Below are positions 38,699-46,752 of a stretch of 64,000 nt of DNA, in pieces. Under the pieces are notes generated by a model that made no database searches, was not told the DNA's origin, and saw nothing but the letters and a program-made list of their open reading frames with translations. Numbering within the stretch: position 1 is the stretch's first letter; each line of letters starts with the position of its first letter. Location of the stretch: contig CANGQJ010000002.1 of NCBI GenBank assembly GCA_947456625.1, positions 62,001-126,000 of the forward strand, written 5' to 3'. The DNA is from Bacteroidota bacterium (lineage in GTDB: Bacteria > Bacteroidota > Bacteroidia > Chitinophagales > Chitinophagaceae). The translations under genes were made by a program, and so were the position numbers.

Positions 38699-39634
38699 TT
38701 AGGGGGTAAGTTTTATATTTTTTGTTGTGTACAAAGTATTGTTATCGTCTATCACTATTGCTTCTATATCGTTTATTTGATTAATCATATTAAGTCCTGC
38801 TTCAATGCCCATTATCATTACGGGTGTGGCCATGGCATCTGCTACTTCGGCATTGGTGGAAACAATAGTTACACTTTTTATACCAGTAACCGGTAAACCT
38901 GTTTTTGGATTAATGGTATGAGAATATTTTTTTCCATCAACCACAATAAATTTTTCATAGTTGCCAGATGTTGCCACCGAAAGGCCACTTACATTCATGT
39001 AAGAAAAAATACTGGAAGCTAGTTCGGGATGTACAATTCCAATGGTCCATTTTTTACCGTCGGGCATAAGGCCCCATGTAGTTAAATCACCGGATGCATT
39101 TACAACTCCACTTTGCACTCCTGCGTTTTGCATCATTAATTTTGCACGCTCAGCAGCATATCCTTTGCCAATACCACCAAAACCAATTCGCATTCCTTTT
39201 TGTTTTAAAAAAACAGTAGCATTGGCTTTATCAATAATTATATTTTTATAATTTATTAAACGCACACTTTGTTTAGCCACCTCTGAAGTAGGTAAACTAG
39301 TCATTGAGGTATCAAAATTCCAAAGTGATTTGTCAACCGATCCGTAACTTAAATCAAACGCACCCTGCGTTACAGATGATATTTTTAATGCACGCTCAAT
39401 TAATAATATAATTTCTTCTGAAACTTTTACTGGAGCAATTCCAGCATTATCATTTATTAAATTGGTTTCACTATTAGAAGCAAAGGTGGTTAAAAGTTTT
39501 TCAATCCTCTGAATTTCTTTAACGCCAATTTCAATTTTTTCATTTGCCCAGTCTTCATTTTCAGCCACAACAGTGATTTCAAAATGGTTGCCCATTAACT
39601 TCATCGACTTTTTATGTAATGATAATGCAGGCAT
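38699..39634 (-). CDS. apbE: FAD:protein FMN transferase (ApbE family)
   Basis: KLMGNHFEITVVA, GGIGKGYAAERAKLMMQNAGVQSGVVNASGDL, YSHTINPKTGLPV; start ATG 39634 overlaps preceding TAA. Confidence 0.92.
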   Translation of the reverse strand: MPALSLHKKSMKLMGNHFEITVVAENEDWANEKIEIGVKEIQRIEKLLTTFASNSETNLINDNAGIAPVKVSEEIILLIERALKISSVTQGAFDLSYGSVDKSLWNFDTSMTSLPTSEVAKQSVRLINYKNIIIDKANATVFLKQKGMRIGFGGIGKGYAAERAKLMMQNAGVQSGVVNASGDLTTWGLMPDGKKWTIGIVHPELASSIFSYMNVSGLSVATSGNYEKFIVVDGKKYSHTINPKTGLPVTGIKSVTIVSTNAEVADAMATPVMIMGIEAGLNMINQINDIEAIVIDDNNTLYTTKNIKLTP

Positions 39635-40086
39635 TATTTTGAGTGGTCTTGAATGGTTTGTTGAATATCGTTTATAAATGCAGTTGTAGATGCTGGAAAA
39701 CCTTCCCAATGTTTTATTTCATTTCCGTCTTCATCTAATAAAACGGTTAATGGAAAAAAACCTTTAGAATTATATTTTTCAGCCAACTCGTCATTTATTT
39801 TTTGTTGCGCTGCAGGTAATTGATTTTTTTTATACCTCGGAAAATCTGCATTTAATAATACCAACTTATTGTTTGCCACATTCATAAAATCGTCCATCAC
39901 AAAAACCTCCTTATGTAATTTTATACAAGGTCCGCACCAATCAGAACCCGAAAAATTTAATAAAATAAATTTATGGTCTCGCTTTGCAGTGCTAATTGCG
40001 TCTTTAAAGTTATGACCCCAGTCTTTTTCTGCAATGGTAAAAGAACTTAAAACTAAAAATAACAGAGCAGCAATATATTTTATCAT
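39634..40086 (-). CDS. Exported thioredoxin-family protein
   Basis: Signal peptide; LLNFSGSDWCGPCIKLHKEVF (WCGPC); start at MIKYIAALLF. Confidence 0.9.
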   Translation of the reverse strand: MIKYIAALLFLVLSSFTIAEKDWGHNFKDAISTAKRDHKFILLNFSGSDWCGPCIKLHKEVFVMDDFMNVANNKLVLLNADFPRYKKNQLPAAQQKINDELAEKYNSKGFFPLTVLLDEDGNEIKHWEGFPASTTAFINDIQQTIQDHSK

Positions 40087-40122
40087 ACAGTAATATAAAT
40101 AATTACCTAAATATCGTTTAAA

Positions 40123-40140
40123 TGCATGTTTAAACATGCA
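40123..40140. promoter_or_regulatory. Perfect 18-bp palindrome upstream of thioredoxin/ApbE operon
   Basis: TGCATGTTTAAACATGCA equals its own reverse complement. Confidence 0.5.
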
Positions 40141-40209
40141 CTATTTTAATGTTTTAACCTTTTTATAAATGATTTAAGTAAATTTTAAGGTATAAGTATA
40201 ATAATAAAA

Positions 40210-40231
40210 GGGCAGTATAGAAATACCGCCC
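40210..40231 (-). terminator. Intrinsic terminator downstream of tRNA-like gene
   Basis: Minus strand GGGCGGTAT-TTCT-ATACTGCCC followed by TTTTATTAT. Confidence 0.75.
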
Positions 40232-40263
40232 GACTTAACGATTGCTTGCCTATATATATGATC

Positions 40264-40337
40264 TGGCTGTCATAGATGGGATCGAACCATCGTTAAGGGT
40301 TTTGCTGACCCTTGCCTCTCCACTCGGCCACATGACA
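40264..40337 (-). tRNA. tRNA-Cys(GCA)-like, atypical (A33, G73), CCA encoded
   Basis: Minus strand TGTCATG TG GCC GAGTGGAGA GGC A AGGGT CAGCAAA ACCCT TAAC GATGG TTCGATC CCATC TATGACA G CCA; all four stems pair. Confidence 0.7.
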
Positions 40338-40344
40338 ATATCTG

Positions 40345-40360
40345 GCTAAGTTTCCTTAGC
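40345..40360 (-). other. GAAA-tetraloop RNA hairpin upstream of tRNA-like gene
   Basis: Minus strand GCTAAG-GAAA-CTTAGC. Confidence 0.55.
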
Positions 40361-40417
40361 GTTAATTAGTTTTATTTGAATTTGGATAATTAAATGCATC
40401 TTTTCTTTTTTTTGACT

Positions 40418-40490
40418 TTGTCCGCATCGTTTTACCACCGCGGAGTAAGCCGCTCTCGGTTGGCACCCATTCAAGGATTCTTGATGACAA
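40418..40490 (-). ncRNA. Candidate structured RNA domain (unknown family)
   Basis: Minus strand closed by TTGTC/GACAA, with TCAAG-AATC-CTTGA hairpin, CCG-AGAG-CGG and CCGC...GCGG; locally GC-rich in an AT-rich intergenic region. Confidence 0.4.
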
Positions 40491-40492
40491 CA

Positions 40493-40500
40493 CAAATATA
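40493..40500 (-). promoter_or_regulatory. Bacteroidota -7-like element TATATTTG
   Basis: Minus strand TAnnTTTG immediately 5' of the structured RNA domain. Confidence 0.45.
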
Positions 40501-40701
40501 GTATTTTATTTCATATTGTCTACCATTTTTATAGACTTATTAATTAATTATTTCAGATTGAATATATAATATTGTATATCAATACTTTACATATTAAACA
40601 AATGTGCTTTTATTTGAAAAAAATTTTTAAACATACTAGCTTATCTTATAAAACGTTATAAGCTTGGCCAGCCCAGTTACATTATATTGTATATAGAAAT
40701 C

Positions 40702-41511
40702 ATGTTTCAATTCTCAAAAAACTTATTTAAAATAACTGCTTTCATTATTGCACAATTTTGCATAATAAATAGCAATGCACAAGTACTCAACACAGATAAA
40801 ACCTCTGCCTTAGATTCTAACAAAAAAATTCAAAGTCAAATTTCTCTTGCCATTGCAACCGATCAACAAAAGAAAAGTTTAGTTGACTTATATTATGCAG
40901 GTGATTTTACTTTTGTTGGTAAGGAAAATGCTACTACCTTATATACCAAAGTTGATAAAGTGAGTAATGGTGGCGTTTCCATTCAAGATTTAGGCACTTT
41001 TCAATTAAAAAATAATAGAAAAATTAGCAACAAGTTTTATGTGGAGTCGTTTGTGCAATATCAATGGGATGGAGGATTAGGTTTAGAATCAAGGGCATTA
41101 ATAGGAATGAACTTAGTACACTATTTAAAAAATACACAAAAAGAGGATTTCTTTTTTGGAGGTGGTATTTTTTTAGAAAAAGAAAAATGGAATTTTTCAC
41201 AAGTAAACGATTTGAGTTTAGTGAACAATGCCCCTATTTTAATATTGCATCCTAAATTAAATTTAACAGCAAAATACTCAATCATTAATCCAAATAATAA
41301 TTTTGAATTAATTATTCGCGCATTTAATCAATCTGGATGGAATAATAAATTACTCACCAATAGAACCTCTGTTTTTACCACTTTACAATTCCCAATTAGT
41401 AAAAAGTTTACAACCTCATTTAACATAGACTTTTTATATGATACTGCACCGATAGTACCTATAGACCATTTTCATTATAACTATGCACAGTCTCTCTCAT
41501 TTAGTTTTTAA
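40702..41511 (+). CDS. DUF481-like outer membrane beta-barrel protein
   Basis: Signal peptide; FYVESFVQYQWDGGLGLESRALIGMNL, terminal SFSF. Confidence 0.65.
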   Translation: MFQFSKNLFKITAFIIAQFCIINSNAQVLNTDKTSALDSNKKIQSQISLAIATDQQKKSLVDLYYAGDFTFVGKENATTLYTKVDKVSNGGVSIQDLGTFQLKNNRKISNKFYVESFVQYQWDGGLGLESRALIGMNLVHYLKNTQKEDFFFGGGIFLEKEKWNFSQVNDLSLVNNAPILILHPKLNLTAKYSIINPNNNFELIIRAFNQSGWNNKLLTNRTSVFTTLQFPISKKFTTSFNIDFLYDTAPIVPIDHFHYNYAQSLSFSF

Positions 41512-41560
41512 TCTTATCTCTAATAATAGTCTAACTTTAGTCTAGCAATTAAAAAATAAA

Positions 41561-42601
41561 ATGAATTTTAATTCACTTTCAAGTGTCATATTATTAACGG
41601 TTTTTATACTAGCCACCATAGCCATTTGGATTAGTGGGTTTAAACTCACAAAAGCAATTGATGCCATTACGGAACATTTTAATTTAGGGGAAGCATTTGG
41701 TGGTATGGTATTTTTAGCGGTGGTCACTAATTTACCGGAGATTGCAATTACAGCAGTGGCTGCTTATCATAGGGATTATGATATTGCTATTAGTAATATT
41801 TTAGGAGGCATTGCTATTCAAACAGTGGTATTAGTACTTATAGATGTTTTTGGAGTAGGCCGTTCGGCACCACTCACGGAAAAAGGACATTCTAAAATTT
41901 TAATTATTGAGGGAGCGGCACTCATTTTTATTTTGAGTCTTGTTATTATGGCAAGTGTTTTTCCAAACGATTTATATTTTGCAAGAAGTACTCCATTTGA
42001 ATGGATCATTTTAGCAATTTGGTTGGGTACAATTTATTTAGCAACCAAGTTTATGCGTAAAAAAATATCGCCGCTTAAAAAACAGCAAGAGATTAATCAT
42101 ACTTTAAAATTGCCAAAAACAAAATTTAAAGGAAGTATCAATGCTGCTTTTTTTGTTTTAATTATTGGTGCTATCATTACTTTATTTGCAGGTTGGAGTT
42201 TAGAAGTTACCGGCGAACAGCTTGCCAATAGATGGGGAATGAGTGGTATTTTATTTGGTGGAACTATTTTAGCGCTTTGTACAGCACTACCTGAAATTTC
42301 TACAGGTATTGCTTCGGCAAAAATTAGAGATTATAATATGGCCGTGAGTGATATATTTGGTGGAAATGCATTTTTACCTGTATTGTTTTTAATGGCATCC
42401 TTAATTGGCGGAGATGCCATACTACCTAATCTAAAACCTTCTGATATTTATTTGACAGTACTGGGTATTTTACTTACCGGCATTTATATGATTGGTATGG
42501 TGCTGCATTCCAAAAAACAAATATTAAGAATGGGTGTAGACTCTTTTATAGTAGTTATTGTTTATTTATTGGGGCTATGGGGTTTACTAAAATTGGTTTA
42601 G
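41561..42601 (+). CDS. Sodium/calcium exchanger family (CaCA) membrane protein
   Basis: Duplicated GGMVFLAVVTNLPEIAITAVAA and GGTILALCTALPEISTGIASAKIRDYNMAVSDIFGGNAF alpha repeats. Confidence 0.88.
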   Translation: MNFNSLSSVILLTVFILATIAIWISGFKLTKAIDAITEHFNLGEAFGGMVFLAVVTNLPEIAITAVAAYHRDYDIAISNILGGIAIQTVVLVLIDVFGVGRSAPLTEKGHSKILIIEGAALIFILSLVIMASVFPNDLYFARSTPFEWIILAIWLGTIYLATKFMRKKISPLKKQQEINHTLKLPKTKFKGSINAAFFVLIIGAIITLFAGWSLEVTGEQLANRWGMSGILFGGTILALCTALPEISTGIASAKIRDYNMAVSDIFGGNAFLPVLFLMASLIGGDAILPNLKPSDIYLTVLGILLTGIYMIGMVLHSKKQILRMGVDSFIVVIVYLLGLWGLLKLV

Positions 42602-42621
42602 ACATTTCGCCTAAACCAATT
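42591..42621. repeat. Inverted repeat spanning the antiporter stop codon
   Basis: AATTGGTTTAG-acatttcgc-CTAAACCAATT; no clear T-run. Confidence 0.5.
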
Positions 42622-42660
42622 CAGAATAGCTGCTAAAAGCAATGTATTTATCAGTAATGC

Positions 42661-43674
42661 TTACTTATTACCTAACACTAGAATTTGAAATGTACCAGGA
42701 ATCATGCTAGGTCTTTTTTCCCCTGCTTTCAAAGCATCTAGGTCTGCTGTTGGTAAATAAACTAGATGAGTTGTTTCATCATTACCAATTGTTCTCGCCC
42801 CTTTTTTAGTCTTTATTGTATCAATTACTTTAAAATCATTTGCACTATTTTCTTTTACAATTGTCATGGTGCCTTCCCCATTTGAAGTATAAATATATTT
42901 TAAAGTATTATCAAATGCAACTCCATCACATCCTTCGCCAATTGGTAAATTGGCAACTACCTTACCACTTTTTGCATCTACAACGATTAATTTTTTATCT
43001 GTGCCTGCAAAAAGTCTATTTGTTTTAATATCAATAGCTAAGCCAGTAGGTTCTTCCCCTGGTGCAATGGACCAATGAGCAATTACTTTATTATTGGCTA
43101 TATCTATTTTAACAATTTCATTTTTATCTTCTACATTCACATATACATTGCCAGCATTATCACTTACTGCTGTTTCTGGCTTTCCTCCTACTGGAATTGT
43201 AGCAATAACCTTATTTGTAGAAGGATCAATGATACTTAAGTCTTTACTTTTTCCATTACATGTAATAATTTTTTTAGAAAATTCTTCATAAAAAATAGCA
43301 TCAGGATTTTCGCCTGTAGTAATTTTTGTTATCACTGCATTTGTATTTAGATCAAAAACAGTTACATCATTTGTTCTACCGTTACTAGTATACCCTTTTT
43401 GCAAATCATTTATAAAAGCAATGCCATGAACGCCATTCGTATTAGTAATAATTCCTAATGAATCGCCTGTAATTTTATCTAAAATATTTACTTGCGTGCC
43501 GTGAGACATGTATAATTTATTAGAAGATGGGTTAATTGTAATATAATCCCAACCTCCAGTGCTAGCAATGTGAAATGTTTTTTCTAACTTATAATGACTT
43601 GCTTGGGCATTTAGTTGACTAAAAGCCATAGATAATGTGACCATAGCAAAACATCCAAGGATTACTTTTTTCAT
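42661..43674 (-). CDS. YncE-family (YVTN) beta-propeller protein
   Basis: Signal peptide; repeated blades such as NAVITKITTGENPDAIFYEEFSKKIITCNGKSKDLSIIDPSTNKVIATIPVGGKPE. Confidence 0.9.
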   Translation of the reverse strand: MKKVILGCFAMVTLSMAFSQLNAQASHYKLEKTFHIASTGGWDYITINPSSNKLYMSHGTQVNILDKITGDSLGIITNTNGVHGIAFINDLQKGYTSNGRTNDVTVFDLNTNAVITKITTGENPDAIFYEEFSKKIITCNGKSKDLSIIDPSTNKVIATIPVGGKPETAVSDNAGNVYVNVEDKNEIVKIDIANNKVIAHWSIAPGEEPTGLAIDIKTNRLFAGTDKKLIVVDAKSGKVVANLPIGEGCDGVAFDNTLKYIYTSNGEGTMTIVKENSANDFKVIDTIKTKKGARTIGNDETTHLVYLPTADLDALKAGEKRPSMIPGTFQILVLGNK

Positions 43675-43709
43675 AAATATGTTGTTTAATAATTGAAGTT
43701 AGTAATATA

Positions 43710-46700
43710 TTATTTTGTTTTATATGCCATTCGTATAAAACTTGGTAAAACCACCAATAATAATGGTAAGGCAATAATAAAACCGCCTATCACTGCAATC
43801 GCCAAGGGTTGATGTAACTGTGCGCCTGTTCCTATTCCCAATGCTATTGGCATTAATGCAATAATGGCACCCAACGCAGTCATTAATTTTGGTCTTAACC
43901 TTGTTGAAATAGAATAAATAATGGCGTCATCAACATTATTAGTAATTTGATAGGATTCTTTAAACTGCAAGAAAGTGAAAATAGCATTTTCTCCAATAAT
44001 ACCAACAATCATAATTAACCCAGTATAACTTCCCACATTTAATGGAGTACCTGTCATAAATAGGCCCAAGTAGCTTCCACTAATTCCCAAGACCGCAACT
44101 AGTAGTATAATAACTGCAATTTTAAAGTCTTTAAATAAGAAAAGAATTACACCAAAAACCAATAAACTTGCAGCTATTAAAATTAATAGAAGTTCACTAA
44201 AGGATTGTTGTTGATCGGCATAAGAGCCACCATAAACAATAGCATAACCCTGTGGAAGTTGTATATTTTTTTGAATGGTAGATTGTATTTCCTTCATAAC
44301 AGTTCCTAAGTCTCTACCCTCCAATCTTGCTGTTACTACACCCATTGATTGTAAATTCTCTCTTTGAATTTCAGCATCCCCATTATTAATTTGAACATTT
44401 GCCAATTGATTGATAGGCTTTAAATTTCCGTTAGGTAAAAAGATAAGTGTTTTGTGAATTCCCTTTACACTTAAATTTCGGCTACCTGGATAAACCATTC
44501 TAATATTTGTAAATTGTTCTTTATCATAAACAGCACCTACTACATTGCCTTCTAAACTTGATTGCATTTGAAATTGTAAATTAGCCGGGGTAATTCCATA
44601 TTGAGCTAGTGTAGATGACTTTGGTTGAATATCAATAGAAGGACCTGCAATGACTATGCCATCAAAAACATCGGCTGTACCTTCCACTTTCTCAATCACA
44701 GCAGCAACATCATGAGATAAAGCTTTTAACTTATTTTGATCGGTTCCAAAAATTTTTACTTCAATAGGTTGAACGGAAGTCATTAAATCACCCAACATAT
44801 CTCCAATCACTTGCCCAAAATCAATTCTTAATGCAGGCTGCGTGGATTCAACTTTTTTTCGAATATCACTAATGACTTCCTCAGTTGTTTTAGATCGATC
44901 CTTTTTTAATTGAATAAGATAATCTCCTCTATTTGGTTCGGTAATAAAAAAGCCCATTTGTGTTCCTGTTCTACGACTATATGCTTTTATTTCAGGAATT
45001 TGAACAAAGGTTTTTTCTACTTCACGAAGCATCCTGTCCGTTTCTTCCAATGAAGTTCCAGGAGGGGAACTATAATCAAATACAATACTACCCTCATCCA
45101 TTTCAGGTAAAAATCCAGTTTCCAATTTTGGGAAAATATAAATAATTGAAAATACTAAAGCAACAATAAATGCAATACTAATAATAGGTTTTTTAATAAA
45201 GTAACCAACCCATTTTTGAGTTTTTACTTTATGCTCTTTTGATTTATTTTTATTAAAACTATTTGAATCTGCATTTTTAGTTAATAATAAATAAATTATT
45301 GGCAATATAATCCAGGTAACAAAAAAGGAACATACCAATGCAATGATCATGGTATTTGTTAATACTTTAAAATAAGCACCAGCTACGCCACTCATTAATT
45401 CAAAGGGCAAGAAAATGACAATGGTACTTAAAGATGATCCAATCATTGCAGGAAGTAAATAGCGAATTGCTTTTACAACTAAGGATGCAGTTGGTTCTTC
45501 AGGATGCTCTTCATGTGTTCTATGAATTTGTTCTACTACTACTATGGCATCATCTATAATTAATCCTATAGCAGCAGCCAAAGCGCCCAATGTCATTATA
45601 TTAAAAGTCTGTCCAAACGCATATAATAAAATTAGCGTCAAGCCCAATATAATAGGAATAGTAATTAAAATGACAGTACTTGATTTTAAAGAACGTAAAA
45701 ATAAAATGGCAACAAATATGGCTAATCCCAACCCAATCCATAAACTATCCGTAACACTTTTAATGGAATCTTGTACAAATTCAGCTTGAACATAAAATGG
45801 TTTAATAGTAACATCTTTAGGAATAAGTTTTTTAACTTCTTCTAATTTTATATTTAACTTATCTGTTAAACTAACTAAATTACTATTGGGTTGTTTTATT
45901 ACAGCCAGAAGTAATCCATCTTTACCATTTGCATTTATCTTTACATATTCTTTTGCTTCTTGAATTTGAACATCAGCAATATCTTTAAGTAACACAATTC
46001 TTTTACCATCATTACTTAATACCACATTTTCCAATTGTGTTTTGGATGAAACAGCAGCATCCGTTGTAGTCAAATACAATAATCTATAATCTGCTAAATA
46101 ACCATTTGACTTAATAAAATTAGTTTGAGACAATGCAGTATTAATAGCATCAGGCGTTATTCCAAGACTACTCATTTTTTGAGGATTCAAAGTAGCCCAA
46201 TATTCTTTGGATTTGCCTCCAATAACACGAATTTCAGCAACACCTTCCACTTGAGATAAAAATGGCTTGATGGTATATAAGGCAAGCATTTTCATTTCAA
46301 TAGGAGATCTAGTAGCGCTTTCTAATGAAAAACCTGCAATTGGCAATATTGAAGGATTCATACGTTCTACCGTTATATTTGTCTCCGGCGGAAGTGTATT
46401 TCGAATTTCATTTATTTTTGACTCAATTCTTTGTTGACTTATATCAATATTTGCATTCCAATCCATGAATGCAGAAATTTCACAACTACCCCTGCTAGTA
46501 GTGCTCCGAATTGTTTTTAAATCGGGAACTTGTTTTACTGCGTTTTCTAATTGACGAGTTACAGTTACCATCATTTTTTTTACAGGTAACTGACCTGCGT
46601 CTGCAATAATCTTAATTTTCGGAAAAGTGATTTCTGGAAATAAAGATGTTTGAAATTTACTATAAGCATAAAAGCCGCCTAACAAAATAAAGACGGCAAC

Positions 46701-46742
46701 TACAGTTATAGGATTTTTATAAGAAGAGAAAAATTTTCTCAT
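43710..46742 (-). CDS. Efflux RND transporter permease (AcrB/CusA superfamily)
   Basis: FPEITFPKIKIIADAGQLPVKKM, GALAAAIGLIIDDAIVVVEQIHR, GIIGENAIFTFLQF, LRPKLMTALGAIIALMPIALGIGTGAQLHQPLA. Confidence 0.95.
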   Translation of the reverse strand: MRKFFSSYKNPITVVAVFILLGGFYAYSKFQTSLFPEITFPKIKIIADAGQLPVKKMMVTVTRQLENAVKQVPDLKTIRSTTSRGSCEISAFMDWNANIDISQQRIESKINEIRNTLPPETNITVERMNPSILPIAGFSLESATRSPIEMKMLALYTIKPFLSQVEGVAEIRVIGGKSKEYWATLNPQKMSSLGITPDAINTALSQTNFIKSNGYLADYRLLYLTTTDAAVSSKTQLENVVLSNDGKRIVLLKDIADVQIQEAKEYVKINANGKDGLLLAVIKQPNSNLVSLTDKLNIKLEEVKKLIPKDVTIKPFYVQAEFVQDSIKSVTDSLWIGLGLAIFVAILFLRSLKSSTVILITIPIILGLTLILLYAFGQTFNIMTLGALAAAIGLIIDDAIVVVEQIHRTHEEHPEEPTASLVVKAIRYLLPAMIGSSLSTIVIFLPFELMSGVAGAYFKVLTNTMIIALVCSFFVTWIILPIIYLLLTKNADSNSFNKNKSKEHKVKTQKWVGYFIKKPIISIAFIVALVFSIIYIFPKLETGFLPEMDEGSIVFDYSSPPGTSLEETDRMLREVEKTFVQIPEIKAYSRRTGTQMGFFITEPNRGDYLIQLKKDRSKTTEEVISDIRKKVESTQPALRIDFGQVIGDMLGDLMTSVQPIEVKIFGTDQNKLKALSHDVAAVIEKVEGTADVFDGIVIAGPSIDIQPKSSTLAQYGITPANLQFQMQSSLEGNVVGAVYDKEQFTNIRMVYPGSRNLSVKGIHKTLIFLPNGNLKPINQLANVQINNGDAEIQRENLQSMGVVTARLEGRDLGTVMKEIQSTIQKNIQLPQGYAIVYGGSYADQQQSFSELLLILIAASLLVFGVILFLFKDFKIAVIILLVAVLGISGSYLGLFMTGTPLNVGSYTGLIMIVGIIGENAIFTFLQFKESYQITNNVDDAIIYSISTRLRPKLMTALGAIIALMPIALGIGTGAQLHQPLAIAVIGGFIIALPLLLVVLPSFIRMAYKTK

Positions 46743-46752
46743 AATTGCTCAA

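Noticed and set aside
40264-40490. tmRNA (ssrA)
   Set aside because: The tRNA-like part is a full cloverleaf with anticodon arm and there is no recognisable tag ORF ending in ALAA or a GGGGC...CCA pairing.
40418-40490. SAM-I riboswitch, because of GGGTGCCAACC
   Set aside because: The other S-box hallmarks (GGTGGAGGGA, GGCCC...CCCGGCAACC) are absent and the downstream feature is a tRNA-like gene, not a Met/SAM gene.
42591-42621. Terminator after the CaCA antiporter
   Set aside because: Stem is good but no T-run follows on either side; listed only as an inverted repeat.
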